Positions 8,122 through 15,731 of a stretch of DNA of 64,000 nt are shown here, in pieces. The notes under the pieces were generated by a model. It saw only the letters and a program-made list of their open reading frames with translations, searched no databases and was not told the DNA's origin. Every line of letters starts with the position of its first letter. Position 1 is the first letter of the stretch. This DNA comes from Panacagrimonas sp041603235. GTDB taxonomy: Bacteria; Pseudomonadota; Gammaproteobacteria; Nevskiales; Nevskiaceae. The stretch is from positions 247,040 through 311,039 of the forward strand of contig JBFIES010000003.1 in assembly GCA_041603235.1 (NCBI GenBank). Reading direction: 5' to 3'. Both the position numbers and the translations under genes were made by a program.

Positions 8122-9415
8122 AGTCGAGGTCAATTTTTGAGTGGTTTTTCGGCTCTGGCATCTTCCAATAGATGAGCAAGGAGACGCTGATGCAACTCAC
8201 CACGTACCAGTAAAAACCGCTTTCCATGCCCTGCGCCTTGAACCACAAGGCGACGTATTCGGCGGTGCCGCCGAACAGCGACACTGTCAACGCATAGGGC
8301 AGACCGACCCCAAGGGCGCGCACTTCCGCAGGGAACAGCTCGGCCTTGACCACCGCGTTGATGGATGTGTAGCCGCTGACAATGAACAGCGCCAGGCACA
8401 TCAGGCCAAATGCGGCGAGCGGGGTTTGCACATTGGCCAGCATCGTCATCAGGGGAAAAGTGCCCAAGGCACCAAAGATGCCGAAACCCATCAGCAGGGG
8501 GCGGCGACCGATGCGATCCGACAACGCCCCCATCAGGGGCTGCATCAGCAGAAATACCACCAGCGCCGCCGCTGTCACAGAGGTTGCTGACGCCTTGGTG
8601 AAGCCTGAAGTGTTGACCAGGAACTTCTGCATGTAGGTGGTGTAAGTGTAGAAGGCCAGGGTGCCGCCCATGGTGAGGCCGACGACGGTGGCCAGCGCGC
8701 GCGGATGGCGGAGCAGTTCGCGAACCGGATTGACCTTCTTCGCCGCGCCGCGGGCGTAAGCGTCGGTCTCAACCAGGCTGCGCCGCAGGTACAGGGCGAC
8801 CAGCGCCAGCATTGCGCCGATCACGAAAGGAATTCGCCAGCCCCAGGTTTCCAGCTGTTCCACACTCAGCACCGACTGGAGCACCAGCAGCACCGCCAGC
8901 GCGCTGAGCTGACCCAAAATCAGGGTCACATACTGGAAACTGGCGAAGAAGCCACGATGCTCGCGACTCGCGACCTCCGATAAATAGGTGGCGCTGGTGC
9001 CGTACTCGCCGCCGACACTGAGTCCCTGAATCATCCGCGCAGCCACCAACAAGGCAGGGGCCCAGATGCCGATCTGCTCGTGACCCGGAGTCAGGGCAAT
9101 CATCAGCGAGCCGAAACACATCAGCAGAACCGAGCGGGTGAGCGCCGCCTTGCGTCCGCGCCTGTCGGCATACCAGCCAAACAGAAGCCCGCCCAAGGGG
9201 CGCATCAGAAAACCCACGGCAAAGATGGCCGCCGATTGGAGTAGCTGCGCCGTCAGATCTTCGGACTCGAAGAAGCTACCCGCGAAATACAGCGAGAAGG
9301 CGGCGTAGGCATACCAGTCGTACCACTCCACCAGATTGCCCACCGAGCCGCCGAAAATGGCGCGCAGACGCTCCCGCGTACTCATGTCGGATTGTTTGTG
9401 AGTATCAGGCTGCAC
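8120..9415 (-). CDS. MFS metabolite:H+ symporter (KgtP-like, MHS family)
   Basis: A 431-residue inner-membrane transporter with about 12 hydrophobic helices. It closely follows E. coli KgtP: NLVEWYDWYAYAAFSLYFA in helix 1, the loop motif GWYADRRGRKAA (classic MFS loop 2-3, about residue 80), ARMIQGLSVGGEYGTSATYL, and ASFQYVTLI. Members import alpha-ketoglutarate, shikimate, proline-betaine or other small acids with protons. Start: GTG at 9415 overlaps the preceding ynfA-like stop by 11 bp and gives the N-terminal length seen in relatives; an ATG at 9385 is the alternative, neither with a strong ribosome site. Being convergent with the carboxylase-like operon, it could import that pathway's substrate or product, but this is only positional inference. 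Confidence 0.85.
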   Translation of the reverse strand: MQPDTHKQSDMSTRERLRAIFGGSVGNLVEWYDWYAYAAFSLYFAGSFFESEDLTAQLLQSAAIFAVGFLMRPLGGLLFGWYADRRGRKAALTRSVLLMCFGSLMIALTPGHEQIGIWAPALLVAARMIQGLSVGGEYGTSATYLSEVASREHRGFFASFQYVTLILGQLSALAVLLVLQSVLSVEQLETWGWRIPFVIGAMLALVALYLRRSLVETDAYARGAAKKVNPVRELLRHPRALATVVGLTMGGTLAFYTYTTYMQKFLVNTSGFTKASATSVTAAALVVFLLMQPLMGALSDRIGRRPLLMGFGIFGALGTFPLMTMLANVQTPLAAFGLMCLALFIVSGYTSINAVVKAELFPAEVRALGVGLPYALTVSLFGGTAEYVALWFKAQGMESGFYWYVVSCISVSLLIYWKMPEPKNHSKIDLD

Positions 9416-9746
9416 TACGTGGCCCCAACAGGATGATGGCGGCGCCGGCTACACACGTGGCCGCGCCAATCAGGTCCCAGCGATCGGGGCGCGCGCCCTC
9501 GAACAGCGAGATCCAGAGGAGGGAGCAGACAATATAGATGCCGCCGTACCCGGCATAAGCCCGCCCGGCCAGATCGGCGTCAATACGGGTCAAAAGCGCA
9601 GCGAATGCACATAGGCACACAATGCCGGGGACGAGCCACCAGACGGACTTGTCGAGGCGCAGCCAGGCCCAGAAGGCAAAACAGCCTGAGATTTCTAGCA
9701 ATGCCGCAGCGGCCGGAATGCAGAGGGAGGCGAGGGAGGTCGTCAT
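9405..9746 (-). CDS. ynfA: YnfA/UPF0060 family small membrane protein
   Basis: A 113-residue protein with four hydrophobic helices, characteristic of the YnfA (UPF0060) family, which is related to small multidrug-resistance transporters. Family features seen: EISGCFAFWAWLR in helix 1, GRAYAGYGGIYIVCSLLWI in helix 3, and RWDLIGAATCVAGAAIILLGP at the C-terminus. Length fits the family norm (~108). ATG at 9746. Its stop overlaps the start of the downstream symporter gene, so the two form a transcription unit. The transport substrate of this family is not established; some members have been linked to drug efflux. Confidence 0.85.
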   Translation of the reverse strand: MTTSLASLCIPAAAALLEISGCFAFWAWLRLDKSVWWLVPGIVCLCAFAALLTRIDADLAGRAYAGYGGIYIVCSLLWISLFEGARPDRWDLIGAATCVAGAAIILLGPRSAA

Positions 9747-9950
9747 TCACACAGGTTTGCTTGGGCGTGGAGCTGGGATTCTGTCACGCGTTTGTCACCG
9801 CTGCCGACGCAAATCAGAGTGAATATATGCAGTTCATGGGATTGATCCTATTGAGCTTTGCGGTCGGCTTGCCTATGATGCGCGGCCCGAAGTCTGCCCC
9901 GGCGGACTTTGTTTGCCTGCCCCGCCGCGCGGTGCAGTTTATGAACATGC

Positions 9951-9957
9951 AGGAGAG
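9951..9957 (+). promoter_or_regulatory. Ribosome binding site of infC that fixes an ATC start
   Basis: AGGAGAG lies six bases before an ATC codon at 9964. No ATG, GTG or TTG in frame gives a full-length IF3, so this site supports initiation at ATC. Confidence 0.7.
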
Positions 9958-9963
9958 TCCAGC

Positions 9964-10482
9964 ATCGCCCAAGAACGTGATGACCGGCGCAATGATCAAA
10001 TCACTGCGTCAAAAGTAAGAGTGATCGGCCCGGAAGGCGAAATGATTGGCGTCATGATGACGCGCGATGCCATCGCAAAGGCCGCAGATCTGGATTTGGA
10101 GTTGGTTGAGGTTTCTCCCAACGCGGATCCCCCGGTCTGCAAGATCATGGATTACGGCAAGTACCTGTACCAGAAGGACAAGGCACAGCACGCTGCCAAG
10201 AAAAAGCAGAAGCAAATCGAGGTCAAGGAAGTCAAATTCCGACCCACGACTGAAGAAGCCGACTACCAGACCAAGCTGCGCAACATGACGCGCTTTCTGG
10301 AAGAGGGCGACAAGGTCAAGGTGACGATTCGCTACCGCGGACGCGAGATGGCCCATCAGGAATTGGGCATGCGCGTGATGGAGCGGGTCAAGGGCGATCT
10401 CGACGAGCTGGCAGCGGTTGAGCAGCACCCGAAGATGGAAGGTCGCCAGGCAGTGATGGTGCTTTCGGCAAGAAAGCGCTAG
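9964..10482 (+). CDS. infC: Translation initiation factor IF-3 (non-canonical ATC start)
   Basis: A 172-residue cytoplasmic factor that binds the 30S subunit, prevents premature 50S joining and checks the start codon and initiator tRNA. The N-terminal domain (RNDQITASKVRVIGPEGE ... VDPPVCKIMDYGK-type linker) and the C-terminal domain (VKFRPTTEEADYQTK, VTIRYRGREMAHQELG, EGRQAVMVLSARKR) are both complete. The frame contains no ATG before residue ~27. The ATC at 9964 sits six bases after AGGAGAG and matches the family N-terminus. Rare AUU/AUC starts are a known hallmark of infC, letting IF3 repress its own translation by discriminating against such codons. First gene of infC-rpmI-rplT. In E. coli thrS precedes infC; here an unrelated divergent gene does. 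Confidence 0.93.
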   Translation: MAQERDDRRNDQITASKVRVIGPEGEMIGVMMTRDAIAKAADLDLELVEVSPNADPPVCKIMDYGKYLYQKDKAQHAAKKKQKQIEVKEVKFRPTTEEADYQTKLRNMTRFLEEGDKVKVTIRYRGREMAHQELGMRVMERVKGDLDELAAVEQHPKMEGRQAVMVLSARKR

Positions 10483-10617
10483 TTGCAGCAAGCGGCAAAC
10501 GATTTAGCGGTAACCAAGCAAGCCCTGCAGCAGGTTCGTTGCAGGCCCGGTCAACGCCCTGGGTAGGGTTGTGAAGCCGGAGACATCAGATCTCTGATCA
10601 ACAGAGAAGGAGTAAAC

Positions 10618-10815
10618 ATGCCCAAGTTGAAAACCAACCGAGGTGCTGCAAAGCGCTTCAGCAAGTCCGGCAAAGGCGGCTTCAAGCGAGGCCAGGCCTT
10701 CAAGCGGCACATCCTGACCAAGATGACGGGCAAGCGCGTCCGCCAGCTGCGCGGTCCCACGCAGGTGCATGCGTCGGATGTGAAGGAAGTCAAACAAATG
10801 CTTCCGTACGCGTAA
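10618..10815 (+). CDS. rpmI: Ribosomal protein bL35
   Basis: A 65-residue basic 50S protein beginning MPKLKTNRGAAKRFSKSGKG, the standard bL35 N-terminus, and ending HASDVKEVKQMLPYA. A clear AGAAGGAG ribosome site precedes ATG 10618. The 135-bp spacer from infC is long for this operon; in E. coli the equivalent region forms the L20-binding pseudoknot that represses rpmI-rplT, so a similar regulatory leader is possible, though no defined structure was confirmed here. Confidence 0.96.
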   Translation: MPKLKTNRGAAKRFSKSGKGGFKRGQAFKRHILTKMTGKRVRQLRGPTQVHASDVKEVKQMLPYA

Positions 10816-10827
10816 GGAGATCCGGAA

Positions 10828-11184
10828 ATGGCACGAGTCAAGAGAGGCGTAACCGCCCACGCACGTCACAAGAAGCTTCTGGCCAAGGCCAAGGGCTATC
10901 AGGGTGCTAAGTCACGCGTCTATCGCGCGGCCAAGCAGCAGGTCATCAAGTCCGGTCAGTACGCCTACCGCGATCGCCGGGTCAAGAAGCGCGAATTCCG
11001 CGCTCTGTGGATTCAGCGCATCAACGCGGCAACCAATGAACTGGGTCTGTCCTACAGCCGCTTCATCAATGGCATGAGCAAGGCCGGCGTGGAGCTGGAT
11101 CGCAAGGTGCTTTCGGACATCGCGATTCATGACAAGCCAGCTTTTGCTGCGCTGGTTGCGCAGGCCAAGGCGGCCCTGGCTTAA
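10828..11184 (+). CDS. rplT: Ribosomal protein bL20
   Basis: A 118-residue early-assembly 50S protein that binds 23S rRNA and, in E. coli, represses its own operon. The sequence is canonical: MARVKRGVTAHARHKKLLAK with a long basic N-terminal helix, then RALWIQRINAATNELGLSYS and FINGMSKAGVELDRKVLSDI in the globular domain. It starts 12 bp after rpmI with an AAGGAG ribosome site. A strong terminator follows 48 bp downstream. Confidence 0.97.
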   Translation: MARVKRGVTAHARHKKLLAKAKGYQGAKSRVYRAAKQQVIKSGQYAYRDRRVKKREFRALWIQRINAATNELGLSYSRFINGMSKAGVELDRKVLSDIAIHDKPAFAALVAQAKAALA

Positions 11185-11232
11185 GTCAAGCCACTGTCTG
11201 TCTGCGGTGTCGCCTGACGCCGCAGGAGCGAA

Positions 11233-11275
11233 AAAAGGGAAGCTGCGCGCCGCGCTGCTTCCCTTTTGTTTTTTT
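11233..11275 (+). terminator. Rho-independent terminator after rplT
   Basis: Stem arms 11233-11247 and 11253-11267 (one internal T-T mismatch) around a 5-nt loop, followed by a T-rich tract to 11275. It ends the infC-rpmI-rplT unit and lies only ~10 bp before pheS. In E. coli the same spot carries the pheM attenuator, but I see no phenylalanine-rich leader peptide here. It may therefore be a plain terminator that allows some read-through into pheST. Confidence 0.88.
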
Positions 11276-11285
11276 GGGGACATGG

Positions 11286-12314
11286 ATGAGCGATTCACTT
11301 GAAGAGATCCAGCGCCTTGCGCTGAAGGATATTGCGGCGGCCTCCGAAAGCCGTGCGCTGGAACAGATTCGCGTCAATTACCTGGGCAAGAAGGGACAGG
11401 TGACGAGCCTGCTCAAGCAGCTCGGTGGAATGGAGCCTGATCAGCGCAAGGCTTACGGCGATCAAGTCAATCGAACCAAACAGACGGTTGCGGATGCGAT
11501 CACCAAGCGCGCCTCAGAGCTGGCTGCCTCCGAATTGGCAGAACGCCTCGCGGTTGAGGCTATCGACGTTACTTTGCCGGGACGCGGGCAGGGCAGTGGC
11601 GGGCTTCATCCGCTGACGCGCACCCTCGAGCGCATCGAGAGCCTGTTCAATGACCTCGGGTTTGAGACCATGGACGGGCCGGAAATCGAGGACGATTTTC
11701 ATAACTTTGCGGCTCTCAACATTCCGGAGCTGCACCCGGCACGTGCGATGCAGGACACCTTCTATGTGGACGGTGGCAAGCACGTGCTGCGCACGCATAC
11801 CAGCCCGGTGCAGATCCGCACGATGAAGGCCATCGTCGAGTCTGGCCGCGAGCCGCCCATTCGCATTATTTGTCCGGGCCGGGTTTATCGCGTGGATTCA
11901 GATCGTACGCACAGCCCGATGTTTCATCAGGTGGAAGGCCTGTACGTCGCCAAGGACGTCAAATTCACCGACCTGAAGTATGACCTGCAGACTTTCCTGT
12001 CACGCTTTTTCGAACAGGACGTCGAGGCTCTGTTCCGGCCTTCCTATTTTCCGTTTGTGGAACCCGGTGCGGATGTTCACATGCGTTGGAAGGACCCGAG
12101 CAAGGGCGCGGATCACCCCGGCAGCTGGCTGGAGCTTCTGGGCTGCGGCATGGTGCACCCCAAGGTATTTGAAGCGGTTGGGATCGACCCCGAGCGCTAC
12201 ACCGGATATGCCTTTGGTATGGGCGTGGAGCGCCTGACCATGCTGCGTTATGGCGTGGACGATCTTCGTCAATTCTTTAACAACGACCTGCGCTTCCTGC
12301 GCCAATTCGCCTGA
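11286..12314 (+). CDS. pheS: Phenylalanyl-tRNA synthetase alpha subunit
   Basis: A 342-residue catalytic subunit of the alpha2-beta2 PheRS, charging tRNA-Phe in the cytoplasm. The N-terminal coiled coil (about residues 1-85) binds tRNA. Class II synthetase motifs are present: motif 1 region GPEIEDDFHNFAALNIPELH, motif 2 with RIICPGRVYRVDSDRTHSPM and FHQVEGLYV, and motif 3 GIDPERYTGYAFGMGVERL. The ATG at 11286 gives MSDSLEEIQRLA, matching relatives; a second ATG four bases upstream is out of frame. pheT follows after 7 bp, so the two are co-translated. Confidence 0.96.
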   Translation: MSDSLEEIQRLALKDIAAASESRALEQIRVNYLGKKGQVTSLLKQLGGMEPDQRKAYGDQVNRTKQTVADAITKRASELAASELAERLAVEAIDVTLPGRGQGSGGLHPLTRTLERIESLFNDLGFETMDGPEIEDDFHNFAALNIPELHPARAMQDTFYVDGGKHVLRTHTSPVQIRTMKAIVESGREPPIRIICPGRVYRVDSDRTHSPMFHQVEGLYVAKDVKFTDLKYDLQTFLSRFFEQDVEALFRPSYFPFVEPGADVHMRWKDPSKGADHPGSWLELLGCGMVHPKVFEAVGIDPERYTGYAFGMGVERLTMLRYGVDDLRQFFNNDLRFLRQFA

Positions 12315-12321
12315 GCATCGT

Positions 12322-14691
12322 ATGAAACTTTCAGAACAATGGCTGCGTGAGTGGGTCAACCCGAAGGCGAGCATTGAAGAGATTGCAGAACGCCTGGTGA
12401 TGGGCGGGCTGGAGCTCGAAATTGAACCGGCGGTGAGAGAGATCCCCACCGGCGTGGTGGTTGGCAAGATCATTTCGCTGGAGCCGCATCCTGACGCGGA
12501 TCGGCTGCGTGTTTGCGATGTCGATGTCGGGGGCGGTATGCGGGCCAGCATCGTCTGCGGTGCAGCCAATGCACGTGCAGACATGATGGTGCCGGTGGCG
12601 TTGCCGGGTGCTCGCCTGGCCGGTGGCATGGAAATCAAGGCCACCAAGCTTCGCGGTGTGGATTCCGGCGGCATGCTGTGTTCGGCTGCCGAGCTGGGCT
12701 TGGCGGATACTGCGGACGGCCTGTTGGAGCTTGATCCGGACGCCAAGCGTGGCACGCCAATAAAGAATCATCTGGGGCTGGACGACAACATCCTCAATCT
12801 GGAAATTACGCCCAATCGTGGCGATTGCCTGTCCGTCATAGGACTGGCGCGAGAGATTGCGGCGCTGTTTGATGTGCCAATGACGCGCCCGCGAACCCGT
12901 CCCGCAACGGTGGTGGGCGCCAATCGGCATCTCGTCGAGGTAGAAAGCCCGGCGGATTGTCCGGTCTATGCTGGCCGGGTCGTCTATGGGCTGGCCGCAC
13001 GGGCGCGCACCCCGGACTACATGCGCGAGCGGCTGCGCCGCAGCGGCATCCGAAGTCTTTATCCCTTGGTGGATATCACCAACTACGTGATGCTGGAGAT
13101 GGGCCAGCCCATGCATGCGTTTGACGGCGCCCGTCTGAGCGGCAACGTGCAAGTGAGACGCGCCAGGGCTGGCGAACAATTGACGCTGCTCAATGATCAG
13201 GTCGTCGAGCTGAATCATCGCGAATTGCTGATCTGTGATGACAGCGGCCCGATTGCGTTGGCCGGCGTCATGGGCGGAGCCTCTACTGCGGTATCGGCTT
13301 CCAGTGCTCGGGTGTTCTTCGAAAGTGCCTGTTTTGCTATGGATGCGGTGGCAGGGACGGGGCGCCGCCACAAGATCAATACCGATGCTTTGCATCGTTT
13401 CGAGCGCGGCGTAGACCCGGATCTGCAAAAGGCGGCGCTGGAGCGTGCCACCGAACTCACAGCGCAGATCTGCGGCGGTGATGCGGGCCCGATCACCTTC
13501 AGCGGACGCAGTACCGCTGAAGTCGTAAGTATTCGGCTGCGCCACGAGCGCATTACTCGGCTGCTGGGCCAGGAGATTCCTGCTCGCGAAGTGGAGGCTT
13601 TGCTGGCGCGGCTGAATATCAAGACGCGTAACGAAGTCGGCGGAACCTGGAGCACGCAGATTCCAAGCTGGCGTTACGACCTGCGGATCGAGCCGGACCT
13701 GATCGAGGAAGTCGCCCGTCTTTACGGGTACGACCGAATCCCGGCCCAGCCCTATGCCGCATCCATGGCGCCGGGACGCCCCAGTGAACGCACTCGAAGC
13801 GCCTCCGTCATCAAGTCTGGCCTGGTTGCACGGGGCTGGCAGGAAGTCATGTCGCTGGCCTTCAATGACCGCGAATTGCAGGCATCGCTCAACCCGATGA
13901 GCGAGTCCATCGCACTGGATAACCCTATTGCGGACAACCTAGGTGTCATGCGCTCCACGCTCTGGTGCGGGCTCACCGAAAGCCTTCGCTACAACCACGC
14001 GAGACAGGCCGGGCGCATGCGGCTGTTTGAATGCGGCGTCTGCTTCGAGCGAGTCGAGGGGCGAATCCACGAGATGTCACGCATCGCCGGAATCAGCTCA
14101 GGTTCGGCATTGCCCGAACAATGGGGCGCCGACAACCGCGCGACCGACTTTTACGACATCAAGACCGAGATCGAGTCCTTGCTGGCATCGAGCCAGAACC
14201 TGAGCTTTGCCGCAGCCACACATCCGGCCCTGCACCCGGGCCGAACTGCCAGAATCAGTGCCGGTGGTCGACCGGTGGGCTGGCTAGGAGAACTGCATCC
14301 GGGACTCATCACGGAACTCGACCTTCCGGTTCGCACGATCGTCTTTGAGCTCGATTGGGAGGCCGTCAGACAGGTGCCTGTTCCGGTAGCGAAGCCGGTT
14401 CCTGAGTTTCCGACCTCACGTCGCGATATCTCGGTAGTGGTGGAAGAATCAGTGCCTGCGGAGACGCTGAGAAAGGCTGTGTTCACGGCAGCGCCTGCTA
14501 CACTTCGGGAGGTCAAATTGTTCGATGTCTACCGCGGTGAAAACCTCGGGACTACCTTCAAAAGCATGGCTTTAGGCTTGATTTTCCAAGATTACTCGCG
14601 CACGCTGACCGACGAAGATGTAGACTCCGCCGTAGAAAGGGTCAAGCTGGAACTAGGCGCCGAGTTTGGGGCGACTGAGCGTCAGCAATAG
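12322..14691 (+). CDS. pheT: Phenylalanyl-tRNA synthetase beta subunit
   Basis: A 789-residue subunit of full length (E. coli 795). Domains in order: N-terminal B1 core MKLSEQWLREWV, an EMAP/tRNA-binding-like OB domain (VVVGKIISLEPHPDADRLRVC, about 40-150), the B3/B4 editing domain (about 210-390, DITNYVMLEMGQPMHAFD), B5 (RITRLLGQEIPAREVEALL), the class-II-like core, and the C-terminal anticodon-binding FDX-ACB domain (FPTSRRDISVVVEESVPAE ... FQDYSRTLTDEDVD). The start at 12322 is set by homology. ihfA follows after 37 bp, the common gammaproteobacterial order. Confidence 0.96.
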   Translation: MKLSEQWLREWVNPKASIEEIAERLVMGGLELEIEPAVREIPTGVVVGKIISLEPHPDADRLRVCDVDVGGGMRASIVCGAANARADMMVPVALPGARLAGGMEIKATKLRGVDSGGMLCSAAELGLADTADGLLELDPDAKRGTPIKNHLGLDDNILNLEITPNRGDCLSVIGLAREIAALFDVPMTRPRTRPATVVGANRHLVEVESPADCPVYAGRVVYGLAARARTPDYMRERLRRSGIRSLYPLVDITNYVMLEMGQPMHAFDGARLSGNVQVRRARAGEQLTLLNDQVVELNHRELLICDDSGPIALAGVMGGASTAVSASSARVFFESACFAMDAVAGTGRRHKINTDALHRFERGVDPDLQKAALERATELTAQICGGDAGPITFSGRSTAEVVSIRLRHERITRLLGQEIPAREVEALLARLNIKTRNEVGGTWSTQIPSWRYDLRIEPDLIEEVARLYGYDRIPAQPYAASMAPGRPSERTRSASVIKSGLVARGWQEVMSLAFNDRELQASLNPMSESIALDNPIADNLGVMRSTLWCGLTESLRYNHARQAGRMRLFECGVCFERVEGRIHEMSRIAGISSGSALPEQWGADNRATDFYDIKTEIESLLASSQNLSFAAATHPALHPGRTARISAGGRPVGWLGELHPGLITELDLPVRTIVFELDWEAVRQVPVPVAKPVPEFPTSRRDISVVVEESVPAETLRKAVFTAAPATLREVKLFDVYRGENLGTTFKSMALGLIFQDYSRTLTDEDVDSAVERVKLELGAEFGATERQQ

Positions 14692-14728
14692 GCCTTGCGG
14701 CAACGTTGCGGGACACGGGGATATTGAT

Positions 14729-15022
14729 ATGGCGCTCACCAAAGCTGAGCTTTCCGAAGCCTTGTTCGATGAGTTGGGGCTCAACAAGCGTGAGGCCAAG
14801 GAATTCGTCGATTTGTTCTTTGAAGAAATTCGCGGCCGGCTTGAAGCCGGGGAAGAGGTCAAGTTGTCTGGATTTGGAAATTTTGAATTGCGCAGTAAAA
14901 ATCAGCGACCGGGGCGAAACCCCAAAACCGGCGAAGAGATTCCCATTTCCGCACGACGCGTGGTCACTTTTCGTCCAGGCCAGAAATTGCGCCTGAGGGT
15001 GGAACTCGATGCACGCAGTTGA
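14729..15022 (+). CDS. ihfA: Integration host factor subunit alpha
   Basis: A 97-residue nucleoid protein that, with IhfB, bends DNA sharply at specific sites and affects transcription, replication and recombination. The sequence is canonical: MALTKAELSEALFDELGLNK, helix-rich dimerisation region, GFGNFELRSKNQRPGRNPKT with the beta-arm proline that intercalates DNA, and VVTFRPGQKLR. The ATG at 14729 matches family starts; the longer frame overlaps pheT. Its last 14 bp overlap the merR-type gene start. Confidence 0.96.
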   Translation: MALTKAELSEALFDELGLNKREAKEFVDLFFEEIRGRLEAGEEVKLSGFGNFELRSKNQRPGRNPKTGEEIPISARRVVTFRPGQKLRLRVELDARS

Positions 15023-15419
15023 AATCTCAACATCCGATTTGCCGGAGATTCCGCGCAAGCGCTATTTCGCGATCGGTGAGGTCTCCGAGCTGTGCTCGGT
15101 CAAGCCCCATGTACTGCGTTACTGGGAGCAGGAGTTTTCGCAGCTCAAGCCCGTCAAGCGCCGTGGTAACAGACGGTACTACCAGCACGATGATGTCGTG
15201 ATGGTCCGGCGCATCCGCAGCCTGCTCTATGAACAGGGTTTCACCATTGGCGGCGCCCGCCAGCAGCTCAAGGAACAGCTCAAGCTGGGAACCGAGCTTC
15301 CCGAGAATCTGGCAAATGGCCCGGCGGCTAACTCGCCGGATACCGAAGTGACCAACCGGGTTTCCGAGATTCGCGAAGTACGCGACGAACTCGAGTCACT
15401 GCTCAAACTTCTTCGCTGA
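15009..15419 (+). CDS. MerR-family transcriptional regulator downstream of ihfA
   Basis: A 136-residue protein with an N-terminal MerR winged helix (RYFAIGEVSELCSVKPHVLRYWEQEF, about residues 18-43; RRGNRRYYQHDDVVMVRRIR) and a short C-terminal coiled coil (REVRDELESLLKLL) that would dimerise it. There is no metal- or drug-binding extension. The same gene sits between ihfA and a tRNA-Pro gene in many gammaproteobacteria, including Pseudomonas, and its target is not well defined. It overlaps ihfA by 14 bp, so expression is tied to that operon. Confidence 0.9.
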   Translation: MHAVEISTSDLPEIPRKRYFAIGEVSELCSVKPHVLRYWEQEFSQLKPVKRRGNRRYYQHDDVVMVRRIRSLLYEQGFTIGGARQQLKEQLKLGTELPENLANGPAANSPDTEVTNRVSEIREVRDELESLLKLLR

Positions 15420-15456
15420 GCTTTCCTCGGCGGCCACACGCGGCTATCATCCGCGG

Positions 15457-15474
15457 CCCGAGCAGAAGCTCGGG
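15457..15474 (+). terminator. Hairpin after the pheST-ihfA-merR operon
   Basis: A 7-bp G+C-rich stem (15457-15463 with 15468-15474) around a 4-nt AGAA loop, between the MerR-type gene and tRNA-Pro. No T-tract follows, so termination is likely but unproven. Confidence 0.5.
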
Positions 15475-15493
15475 CATATACAAGCTTCAACAG

Positions 15494-15571
<78 letters not shown>

Positions 15572-15731
15572 TTTCGCAGCCGGTCCGCCGGTAGCGAAAT
15601 GTCTTCGTTCAGTACTCTGGACGATGAGCTGGCGTTAAGCGCCTGAGCAAAGTCGTCTGGCGCTGGCAGTTGCTTGCTGACGCCATCCGAGCGACGTCAA
15701 ATCTGCTGACCCCTGACACAGGTCACCTGCG

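Noticed and set aside
11185..11285. pheM-like leader peptide and phenylalanine attenuator before pheS
   Set aside because: The terminator is present but there is no short frame rich in phenylalanine codons upstream of it.
15572..15731. Integrated element next to tRNA-Pro
   Set aside because: No repeat of the tRNA 3' end, integrase or atypical genes are seen before the acyl-CoA ligase gene.
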